Positions 30,326 to 38,732 of a stretch of DNA of 47,720 nt are shown here, piece after piece. The position numbers were made by a program, and so were the translations under genes. The stretch comes from Bacteroidota bacterium (GTDB taxonomy: Bacteria; Bacteroidota; Bacteroidia; Chitinophagales; Chitinophagaceae). The stretch is from assembly GCA_026391415.1 (NCBI GenBank), contig JAPLEL010000106.1:1-47720 (forward strand). Direction: 5' to 3'. The notes below the pieces were generated by a model, which was not told the origin of the DNA, did not search any database, and saw nothing but the letters and a program-made list of their open reading frames with translations. Each line of letters opens with the position of its first letter. The first letter of the stretch is position 1.

Positions 30326-30565
30326 TTAGCGGTATGCTTTTTTTATTGGGTCTAATAAATACCTAAGACCATTGAGTTGAATTTCGTACATCGTTCCTAA
30401 TAGCATGCCCATTTTACCTTTGGGAAAGCCATTGCGCTGGTGCCATTCCAAATAAAAATCTGGTAAATCACAAATGAATTTGTCTTTGTATTTTCCAAAA
30501 GGCATTCGGGTTTGCACCAACTCAATTAATAATGCAGCATTGGGTTCTAAGGGATCACTAGCCAT
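30326..30565 (-). CDS. DUF3820 family protein
   Basis: 79 aa; MPFGKYKDKFICDLPDFYLEWHQRNGFPKGKMGMLLGTMYEIQLNGL. Confidence 0.85.
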   Translation of the reverse strand: MASDPLEPNAALLIELVQTRMPFGKYKDKFICDLPDFYLEWHQRNGFPKGKMGMLLGTMYEIQLNGLRYLLDPIKKAYR

Positions 30566-30566
30566 T

Positions 30567-31816
30567 TTATATTTTTGGCAACTGATAGCCGTTATGGTAT
30601 TCCTTCATCAAATATTTTTTATTGATGGCTTCGTCTGTGAAACGGCCGGCTTCTCTATTCCAGCCCAATTTTTGACCAGAACGGTAAGCAATATTTCCCA
30701 TCTGCGCCACTTTTGCTACGTGTGCTGCTTCTTGAATAGAGCAACGCAAATCGGCTGTTTTACGCGATTTTATAACACTTACAAAATTCTCCAAATGACG
30801 GTCTAAACCATTGTCTACCTTAGGTTTAAATGGAACCATTACTTTGTGCTCGTTCTTTTTTTCTTCTAATACTTCCCATCCATTTCTATTTAACACCAGC
30901 GTTCCGTTGGTACCAATAAATAAAGCGCCATTAAGGTATCGGGTGTTTCTTCGGCAGAATTTGGCATGGCAAATTTTCCACCCAATGTTGCAATAGATTT
31001 TGGAGCAGTTGCTTTCATACCCATTAGTGCATAGTCTAATAAATGCACGCCCCAATCGGTCATTAAGCCGCCTGCATAATCCCAAAACCAACGAAAGGTA
31101 AAATGAAAACGATTTGGATTAAACGGACGTAAAGTAGCAGGTCCTAACCATTTTTGATAGTCAACTCCTGCAGGAACTGGCGCATCTGGCTTCACCGCAT
31201 TTGGCTGCTTCCAGTCTAAATAACACCAAACTTTTACTGTTCTAATATTACCCAACAAACCACTGTGCACGTATGCAATAGCGTCTGCAAAATGTTGTTG
31301 ACTTCTTTGCCATTGGCCAGCTTGTACAATATTACCATAGCGTTCTTGTGCACGTATCATGGCATTACATTCACCAATAGAATTTCCTACCGGCTTTTCT
31401 ACAAACACATCTTTTCCGGCTTGGCAAGCATGTATCATTTGTAAAGCATGCCAATGATCGGGGCTACCAATAATTACCGCATCAATATCTTTATTTTCTA
31501 ATAATTTTCTATAATCGGGATATTGCTTAATACGCGAAGTATCTACTTTTTTGCCATCAAGGTCTTTCATCCTTTTATCAAGCACATTTTGGTCTACATC
31601 GCAAAGGCCCACCACATTAACACCAGGTACTTTTAGCGCCGCTGATAAATCAGACCAGCCCTGACCATTTAATCCAATGGCAGCAATATTCAATTGGTCG
31701 CTAGGCATTACTTTATTTTTAAAATAAGCAAAAGCCTTATTGTGTATAGCAGGCGCAATAACAGCACCACTCAATAATGTGCCTGAATTTTGTAAAAAAG
31801 ATCTTCTAGTAGACAT
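30567..31816 (-). pseudogene. Gfo/Idh/MocA family oxidoreductase, frame-disrupted (internal deletion/frameshift)
   Basis: ORF 30890..31816 carries the N-terminal half (MSTRRSFLQNSG..., VVGLCDVDQNVLDKR, DAVIIGSPDHWHALQMIHACQAGKDVFVEKPVGNSIGE...) and ends ETPDTLMALYLLVPTERWC*; the C-terminal half continues in another frame in 30567..31091 (ALFIGTNGTLVLNRNGWEVLEEKKNEHK...). Confidence 0.88.
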
Positions 31817-31941
31817 ATTTTTGAAATTTGATGGTCAAAAATTAAGAAGTTTTTTGCATAACTAGCGATAAGATTTCTAAAACGATGTAGTTTATAAAAA
31901 ATATCCAATTATAATAACCCTATTTAAAAAGGTTGATTGAT

Positions 31942-32841
31942 TTATTTCAATGAATTAGAATGATAATTTTTTTCGCCTGCTTTAATTGAAATGGGTAAAA
32001 TATTTTGTTTAGGAGGTAGTGGACAAGTAGCAAATTTTGTAAACGCACAAGGCGGATTAAATGCTTTATTAAAATCTAAAATAGTGTTGCCATTGGCATC
32101 TGGCTTATTGGTATATAAAAACCTTCCAGCAGGATAGGTTTCTTCGCCACTAGTTGCATCGCCAAACAAAATAAAAAGTTCATCGCCTTCTTCTAGCGCG
32201 TCTAATGTATAAGTTGTTCCCTTAATATTAAACACCAATTTACCTGGAGAAGCTAAAGGACTAATTTGACCCAACACATTCGCTATTAACAACTTGTTTT
32301 GTTGAGTGGGTTCTAAATGAGCGATTAGTTTTAAGGTGCTATCTAAAGCAAATCGTTCTGTTCCTTTAAAACTAGTCAACAGCGGCGATGCTAAGTCTCT
32401 TAAACGAACACCTATTTTTTCTTCTCGTTGAATAATATTCCAACGCAAACTGCCCAAAGCCATTAAAGGTGCTTGCTCTTTTCCTTCTTCAAAAACCAAG
32501 GCCTTAGTTATTAAGCTATCATTTATTTTAATATTTATACCCGAATTAGAAACCCAATACACTTGTTGGTTTTCCCATAAAAAATACCCAGCCTTACTCG
32601 GCATATTTTTATGCTGATATACAAAATCGTTTGTTGGAGCAGATCCAACACTATTCTTGCCAGGTTTTAACCAAAACAAACCGGTAAGGTTAATCCAACC
32701 ATTCGGATCCTTTAATGCTTGAATTCTTTTTTGTTGCCAAGTTTGCATTTCTTTTTCGTAAGTGCTAGTATTTTGAGCATGCAGTGAAAAAGAAAAAAAG
32801 ATTATTGAAAAAGCGAAACTAATATTACGTGTGAAATTCAT
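31942..32841 (-). CDS. DUF1684 domain-containing secreted protein
   Basis: Signal peptide; KDPNGWINLTGLFWLKPGKNSVGSAPTNDF; DATSGEETYPAGRFLYT; LDFNKAFNPPCAFTKFATCPLPP. Confidence 0.92.
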   Translation of the reverse strand: MNFTRNISFAFSIIFFSFSLHAQNTSTYEKEMQTWQQKRIQALKDPNGWINLTGLFWLKPGKNSVGSAPTNDFVYQHKNMPSKAGYFLWENQQVYWVSNSGINIKINDSLITKALVFEEGKEQAPLMALGSLRWNIIQREEKIGVRLRDLASPLLTSFKGTERFALDSTLKLIAHLEPTQQNKLLIANVLGQISPLASPGKLVFNIKGTTYTLDALEEGDELFILFGDATSGEETYPAGRFLYTNKPDANGNTILDFNKAFNPPCAFTKFATCPLPPKQNILPISIKAGEKNYHSNSLK

Positions 32842-32908
32842 AGCTGTATTAAATTAATAGGCAGTACAAAAATAGAAAATAATAAATTAGTTATAAAGAA
32901 TCGACTTA

Positions 32909-33754
32909 TTACTTATCAAGCTCTATATCTAATGATTGAAAAATTTCAGGAGACTGTTCCAAAGAAAACTTTCTGGCAATAAACTTTCCTGAACCTAACA
33001 AGGCTTTAGCATCTGCTTGTGTTAGTATTCTAGGGTTTACAGCATTTTTTTTTTATTTAATAAATCTTAAATTGTTATTAACAATACTACCTTTTAACGG
33101 AGAATTTAATAAAATAGTTTGAAATATTAGTTCATCTACACCCCATGTTCTTTTAAAAAATTGAAGTACATTAGGATTGTTTTTTAAATATTCAATTACA
33201 TATTTTATAGCTTGTGGCGTAAGTGTCATCCACTGAGAGCGGCCATAGGGCTCCATTTGGTTTGGAATAGTTCTATCAGGAAATAATTTATTAACTAAGT
33301 ATTCCAGTTTATATTTAAATGGAATTTTTAAATCGCCTAAACTATATTTAGTTACTCTCAGTTTAGCTTCTTGCCATTCGGTATTAATAGATAAATATTC
33401 TTGAAAACTATTTTCTTTGTTTGCAAATAAAAATTCTTCTAATTCAATTGCAGGCTTTATTAAATAGTCGAGACCACTTAAAAGATTAATATGACTATAC
33501 TTAATATTTGATAGTAAAATTTCAATAAAACTTTTCAGCGTTGCATCCACCATACTATAATTACCCCATCCAATACTAGTTCTATTGGCAATAAAAAACA
33601 CATTGGGTAAAGATGATAGGTGCTTGAATTCAGATAGGTTCGATTTTTTATCGAGGTGTATAAATACGTCAGCCCGATTGGTGGATAGTCTTTTTACCAG
33701 ACGCTCTAGTTGAAGGGGGTTATTGTGTGCAAGAATTAAGTGGGCTAAACGCAT
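32909..33754 (-). pseudogene. Core-2/I-branching beta-1,6-N-acetylglucosaminyltransferase-like glycosyltransferase with in-frame TAA at 33055..33053
   Basis: ORF 33053..33754 MRLAHLILAHNNPLQLERLVKRL...FIHLDKKS...SIGWGNYSMVDATL...SQWMTLT...FQTILLNS...NNLRFIK*; the same frame continues KKNAVNPRILTQADAKALLGSGKFIARKFSLEQSPEIFQSLDIELDK* to 32909. Confidence 0.75.
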
Positions 33755-33888
33755 GATTGCAAAGTTCTATAATCTTTTTTTAAACGGCGCAAAAAATCAA
33801 ATTAAATTGATATAAATACATTTTTAATGAGATAAATAGTATCTATACACTAATTTTAACCAGGATTTTTTGAAAATATTCCCTAAGC

Positions 33889-35232
33889 ATGAGTAAAGTA
33901 TCTGGTTTTAAAAACAAACATTTTTTGTCACTTGCGGGCAATCTGGTGATTTCTATTTTTAGTGTTGCAACAATGGCTTTGTTATATCGCTCAATGAGTA
34001 AATCAGATATTGGAACCTGGTTTATATTTTTAAGTTTTATAGGTATTGCAGATGGCATAAGAACTGGCTTTTTATCAACAGGCACCGTAAAATTTTACTC
34101 AGGCGTTGAATTAGATAGGGGAAAAAAAGTATTGGGCTCTGTATGGTTTATTGCACTTTCGATAAGTATATTATTGTTATTATTAAATGCAATTGTATGG
34201 ACTGCTACTACTCAGCTACAAAACCCACAAATACAAATTGTCATTAAATGGATTGGAATTACTTTTTTAAGTTCCTTACCTTTTATGGTGGCTATTTGGA
34301 TTTTATTAGCTGAAGAAAAATATGAACTCATTCTTTGGCTGCGGTTAGTAAATACAGGATCAATGTTTGTAATTATTGCCGTCTTGATTTACATTCAAAA
34401 AATCACGCTCGAAAATTTATTAATTTTAAATATTGCCACAAATATATTGACTTCGTTTTTTTGTGTTATTTGGCGCATTTCTAATTTCAGAACTATATTC
34501 AAGGCTAGCAAATCTGTCATGCTTGAATTAATGCATTTTGGAAAATATAGTTTAGGAACTACTATTAGTTCTACGCTATTAAAAAGTGTTGATACTTTTA
34601 TTATCAACTATTTTCTTGGACCGGCCTCTTTGGCTATTTATAATTTACCTTGTAAGCTAATGGAGATTGTGGAATTGCCTTTGCGTAGTTTTACAATTAC
34701 AGGAATGTCTGCAATAGCAACCGCAATAAATAACAATAAAGAAGAAGAAGTATTAACAATCTTTAAAAAATATGCTGGGATGTTAAGTTTTGCATTTATC
34801 CCAATTGTATTAGGTGGGATTTTATTGGCAGATGTAGCCATCAATATTTTAGGAGGTCCAAAATATCATGGAACAGAAGCCGCTAATATTTTTAGAGTAT
34901 TTTTACTTTTTTCTATGCTTTATCCTATCGATCGATTTAATGGCATTACGCTTGATATGTTGAATTTACCACAAATTAATCTTCAAAAAGTTTTAATCAT
35001 GCTATCATTTTGTATTATTGGAAATCTGGTTGCTATCTATTTCTTTAAAAACCTATATGGAGTAGCGTTTGTATCGCCAGTTGTAATTCTTTCTGGATTA
35101 TTTTTTGGAAATTATTATTTAAAAAAACATTTGAAATATACTTTAAAAGACATATTGGTAACAGGTTGGTATGAATCAAAACTATTGATCAATAAAACAA
35201 TTACAAACTTTCAAAAAACTGGCAATAATTAA
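33889..35232 (+). CDS. Polysaccharide/oligosaccharide flippase (MATE/MVF-like superfamily)
   Basis: Multi-TM 447 aa; FLSLAGNLVISIFSVATMALLYRSMSKSDIGTWFIFLSFIGIADGIRTGFLSTGTVKFYSG...; FGKYSLGTTISSTLLKSVDTFIINYFLGPASLAIYNLPCKLME. Confidence 0.88.
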   Translation: MSKVSGFKNKHFLSLAGNLVISIFSVATMALLYRSMSKSDIGTWFIFLSFIGIADGIRTGFLSTGTVKFYSGVELDRGKKVLGSVWFIALSISILLLLLNAIVWTATTQLQNPQIQIVIKWIGITFLSSLPFMVAIWILLAEEKYELILWLRLVNTGSMFVIIAVLIYIQKITLENLLILNIATNILTSFFCVIWRISNFRTIFKASKSVMLELMHFGKYSLGTTISSTLLKSVDTFIINYFLGPASLAIYNLPCKLMEIVELPLRSFTITGMSAIATAINNNKEEEVLTIFKKYAGMLSFAFIPIVLGGILLADVAINILGGPKYHGTEAANIFRVFLLFSMLYPIDRFNGITLDMLNLPQINLQKVLIMLSFCIIGNLVAIYFFKNLYGVAFVSPVVILSGLFFGNYYLKKHLKYTLKDILVTGWYESKLLINKTITNFQKTGNN

Positions 35233-35244
35233 TTATATACTAAA

Positions 35245-35718
35245 ATGAAAGTCTCCAGCATTCAAGAATTAAAACAAGAACTAAACGAAACAAATGCAGC
35301 CGATTTAAGGCAATTGTGTTTGCGTTTGGCAAAGTTTAAAATTGAAAACAAAGAACTTATTAGTTACTTGTTGTTTAACGCAAACGACGAAGCCGGATAT
35401 ATTGAATCTGTTAAAAATTTAATTGATGAAGAATTTTTAGACTTGCCAAAACCCAATACATATCTAACAAAAAAAAGCTTACGAAAAATTTTACGCATTA
35501 CCAACAAGCATATTAAATACATGGGATCTAAACAAGCCGATGCTACTATTAGAATTCATTTTTGCCATCAAATGAAATTGTCAAAAATTCCTTTTCAAAA
35601 AACAGCTGTTTTAAAAAATTTATACCAACAGCAATTGAAAAATATTGCAACTGCTATTGCAGGTTTACACGAAGATTTACAATACGATTTTCAGCAAGAA
35701 TTAAATAAGCTGCAATAG
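35245..35718 (+). CDS. Hypothetical protein, 157 aa, Lys-rich
   Basis: ORF track; MKVSSIQELKQELNETNAADLRQLCLRLAKFKIENKELISYLLFNANDEAGY...; 12 bp after the flippase stop. Confidence 0.7.
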   Translation: MKVSSIQELKQELNETNAADLRQLCLRLAKFKIENKELISYLLFNANDEAGYIESVKNLIDEEFLDLPKPNTYLTKKSLRKILRITNKHIKYMGSKQADATIRIHFCHQMKLSKIPFQKTAVLKNLYQQQLKNIATAIAGLHEDLQYDFQQELNKLQ

Positions 35719-35730
35719 GCAAACTAAATT

Positions 35731-36777
35731 TTAAGACTCTTCATCGAAATACAATTTATAAAAATGCTTTCCACTCATTTCGTCGTATCCTTTTTCAATT
35801 AAATCTTTTCGGCCATGGATATACACATGAAAATTTTTATCAAGTTTTAAAATACTCTTAAATACGCGCTCCTGCTTTTTTACGGCCGATAAATGAATAC
35901 TAAATTCATCATCAATAATCACTTGCCTTGCCGCTTCGTATGTTTGTTTATACTGCGTAAATGTTTCTATCATTTCTGGATGGTGTAACACCTCTTCGGC
36001 AAATTCGTCCATTTTAAAAGCATCTTTTGTTTTAAAATAGTCCATACTTCGGTTGAGCAAATCAATTTGGTCGGATTTATTTACTTCAAATTTTTCTGAT
36101 AGTTCATTACTTATAAAAAGTTTGCACATACCCATTGCCGCATCTGTATGATAATAACTATTAGCGCTTGGTGCTATTTGTAAAAAATCTTTAATCCAAT
36201 ATTGGGCATCTTGTTGCTTATTGGTATTATCAACCACACAAACCACAAAACCTTCTGCCCGATTCTGCTTAAAAATCAAAGAACCCTTATCTAATTTGTT
36301 AATGTTAACCCCGTCTTCTGCTATCACTTCATAACTTTGGCCATGGGGAAATACTTTTAAAAAGGTTTCTTTGGTTTCACTTTTAAAAATGCCAATAGCA
36401 TCTGTGTATTCGGTGCCAAAAGGAACATTATTAAAATAGGCTATATACATTTCACCTTCTTTCACTTTTGCATGCGTGCTTTTGCTGTATAAAAACTGGG
36501 CTAAAAGCGCAGATTGTGCGGTAAATTCCTTGGGATTATCGAATATTTCACACACATAATGGTACACTTCATTGAGCGCTAGATCACTAATATGCGTAAA
36601 ATGGTATTGCTCCTGCTCATTAAAAGCGCCCAAAAAATAGCGGGTTAATAAGCCTTGAACGATGGAATCATTAAGAGATAATGGGCTAGTTGATAATCCT
36701 AACTGCTCTCCCCGAGTGGGGTTTCCAACCTTATGAACAATTACTTGTTCTAGTGCTACACTGTCTATACCTGTCAT
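35731..36777 (-). CDS. 37-kDa nucleoid-associated protein-like (YejK/NdpA family)
   Basis: Layout VALEQVIVHKVGN...; CKLFISNELSEKFEVNKSDQIDLLNRSMDYFKTKDAFKMDEFAEEV; DDEFSIHLSAVKKQERVFKSILKLDKNFHVYIHG. Confidence 0.8.
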   Translation of the reverse strand: MTGIDSVALEQVIVHKVGNPTRGEQLGLSTSPLSLNDSIVQGLLTRYFLGAFNEQEQYHFTHISDLALNEVYHYVCEIFDNPKEFTAQSALLAQFLYSKSTHAKVKEGEMYIAYFNNVPFGTEYTDAIGIFKSETKETFLKVFPHGQSYEVIAEDGVNINKLDKGSLIFKQNRAEGFVVCVVDNTNKQQDAQYWIKDFLQIAPSANSYYHTDAAMGMCKLFISNELSEKFEVNKSDQIDLLNRSMDYFKTKDAFKMDEFAEEVLHHPEMIETFTQYKQTYEAARQVIIDDEFSIHLSAVKKQERVFKSILKLDKNFHVYIHGRKDLIEKGYDEMSGKHFYKLYFDEES

Positions 36778-36939
36778 ATTTTTACCTAGATAATTGGCAG
36801 AAAGCTAGTGTAAAATCTATCGTTTTACAAACCAAATTCGTTTTTCGGCCATAAAAAGTGCACCTTTACAACCGTAACAGTAAAAAGCTATCCCTTTTTA
36901 AGTTTTGATAGCCCTTAATTTTTAAACTAACTATCACTT

Positions 36940-37284
36940 ATGTACACCCAGATCTGGAGCAAGTATCTGCCAATTATTAAAATTTTATTAAAGCGTTCAG
37001 CTAGTGCTAACCAAACATTAGAATTGAACAGAATTGACTTTGAAAGGGCAGGAAGCGGTCGTAAAGCTGGCTATAAGTTCTTAATTGAACTAAATGCAGC
37101 AAGAACAGTAAACGTATTGAGTGGTATTCCATTGGCTAAAGACTTAGCAGATGTAATGTTGGCTGACGTTAATATCAAAGAAATTTTGTTGAAAGGAAAT
37201 TACGAGATTGGTTTAAATACCCGTTTTCAGTTAAGTATTAAAAATGTAACCCCAGCAGACGTTTCTACCGAAGAAGCTGTTTAG
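36940..37284 (+). CDS. Hypothetical protein, 114 aa
   Basis: ORF track; MYTQIWSKYLPIIKILLKRSASANQTLELNRIDFERAGSGRKAGYKF...; followed by a clear terminator. Confidence 0.7.
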   Translation: MYTQIWSKYLPIIKILLKRSASANQTLELNRIDFERAGSGRKAGYKFLIELNAARTVNVLSGIPLAKDLADVMLADVNIKEILLKGNYEIGLNTRFQLSIKNVTPADVSTEEAV

Positions 37285-37300
37285 GTTTCAAATATATTCA

Positions 37301-37332
37301 AAAAAATACCTCCTAATTTGGAGGTATTTTTT
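37301..37332. terminator. Bidirectional Rho-independent terminator
   Basis: Perfect 13-bp inverted repeat AAAAAATACCTCC / GGAGGTATTTTTT, 6-nt loop TAATTT, T tract on both strands, between convergent genes. Confidence 0.92.
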
Positions 37333-37356
37333 TGTCTTCTGCTAAACAATTTTAAG

Positions 37357-38400
37357 CTATAATGTAGCCATATCAATCACAAAGCGGTATTTCACGTCTG
37401 ATTTTAATACTCTATCATAAGCAGCATTAATATCTTTCATGGCAATGACTTCTACATCAGAAACAATATTGTGTTCTGCGCAATAGTCTAGCATTTCTTG
37501 GATCTCTTTTATCCCACCAATCATAGAACCCATAATACTTCTGCGTTTAGAAATTAATTTTGCAGCATTAATTCTGTTGTCTTCGGGAGGAATTCCAACC
37601 AATAACATGGTTCCGTTTAATTTCAAAAGGTTCAAATAAGCATTCATATCATGCGGAGCAGCCACTGTATTTAATATAAAATCAAAACTACAAGCCGCTT
37701 TTTTCATTGCTGCTTCATCGGTTGCCAAAATAAAATGTTGTGCGCCTAATTTTTTTGCGTCAACTTCTTTAGATGCACTCGTACTTAACATGGTTACTTC
37801 TGCGCCAAAAGAAGCAGCAAACTTAACCGCCATATGACCTAATCCTCCTAAACCCATTACCGCTACTTTGTGTCCTTTGCCAACACCTGCAAATTTTAAA
37901 GGAGACCAAGTTGTAATTCCTGCACAAAGCAAAGGAGCTACTGCTTCAAGTTGACTTGTAAAAGGAATATGCAATGTATAGTGCTCGTCCATAACTATTT
38001 TAGATGAATAACCACCAAATGTTGGCGTTACACCATCTCTTTCATAACCATTATAGGTGCCTGTCATTCCTTCTTCGCAATATTGTTCTAGGTCTGTTTT
38101 ACAACAATCGCATTTTCGGCAAGAATCAACAAAAACACCTACCCCTGCTAAATCACCCACTTTAAATTTGGTTACACCTGCACCAATTTCAGCCACACGA
38201 CCTACAATTTCATGACCAGGTACAATTGGATATACTGCCGGACCCCATTCGCTGCGTGCCATATGTATGTCTGAATGGCAAACGCCGCAATACATAATAT
38301 CAATTAGTACGTCTTTTTCGCCAACAGCCCTTCTTTCAAAACCAAAAGGAGCCAAACTATCGGTTTTGCTTAATGCTGCATAAGATTTAACTGGAATCAT
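37357..38400 (-). CDS. Zinc-dependent NAD(P)-dependent alcohol dehydrogenase (cinnamyl-alcohol dehydrogenase/YahK-like)
   Basis: YCGVCHSDIHMARSEWG, VPGHEIVGRVAEIGAGVTKFKVGDLAGVGVFVDSCRKCDCC, GLGGLGHMAVKFAASFGAEV. Confidence 0.95.
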   Translation of the reverse strand: MIPVKSYAALSKTDSLAPFGFERRAVGEKDVLIDIMYCGVCHSDIHMARSEWGPAVYPIVPGHEIVGRVAEIGAGVTKFKVGDLAGVGVFVDSCRKCDCCKTDLEQYCEEGMTGTYNGYERDGVTPTFGGYSSKIVMDEHYTLHIPFTSQLEAVAPLLCAGITTWSPLKFAGVGKGHKVAVMGLGGLGHMAVKFAASFGAEVTMLSTSASKEVDAKKLGAQHFILATDEAAMKKAACSFDFILNTVAAPHDMNAYLNLLKLNGTMLLVGIPPEDNRINAAKLISKRRSIMGSMIGGIKEIQEMLDYCAEHNIVSDVEVIAMKDINAAYDRVLKSDVKYRFVIDMATL

Positions 38401-38539
38401 AGAATTTACGTTTTATTGATAGATTAATTTTTGTAATAAACGAAATGCAAGTTATTACAAAACAGGATGAATTTTGTTTGAAAGCCTAGTTGATTTTATT
38501 GTACTTAATAATATTGCAGCCAATAACCATCAGAATTAT

Positions 38540-38587
38540 GAATTTAAAGAACTAGGCAAAACAGGTATTAGCGATGTTTGTGAAATT
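38540..38587 (+). pseudogene. Possible remnant of an aldo/keto reductase N-terminus
   Basis: Frame starting at 38540 reads EFKELGKTGISDVCEI, resembling aldo/keto reductase N-termini (xYKELGKTGIxVSEI); no further homology-like sequence follows. Confidence 0.35.
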
Positions 38588-38732
38588 AATCAAATCAAAC
38601 AATTTTAAAATCAGTGGAAGTTATGGTATAATTAGAGATTGGCTGAGGAACCAATCTATTTAGTATACTGAAATAGGGTGAAAACACCAACGATTATTGG
38701 CATTATAGCATCCTAGTTTTAGTGATACTATT

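Noticed and set aside
33045-33054. Frameshift at the T10 homopolymer as explanation for the truncated glycosyltransferase
   Set aside because: Codon counting shows the downstream tail is in the same frame as the upstream ORF, so a single indel is not needed; a nonsense codon fits better.
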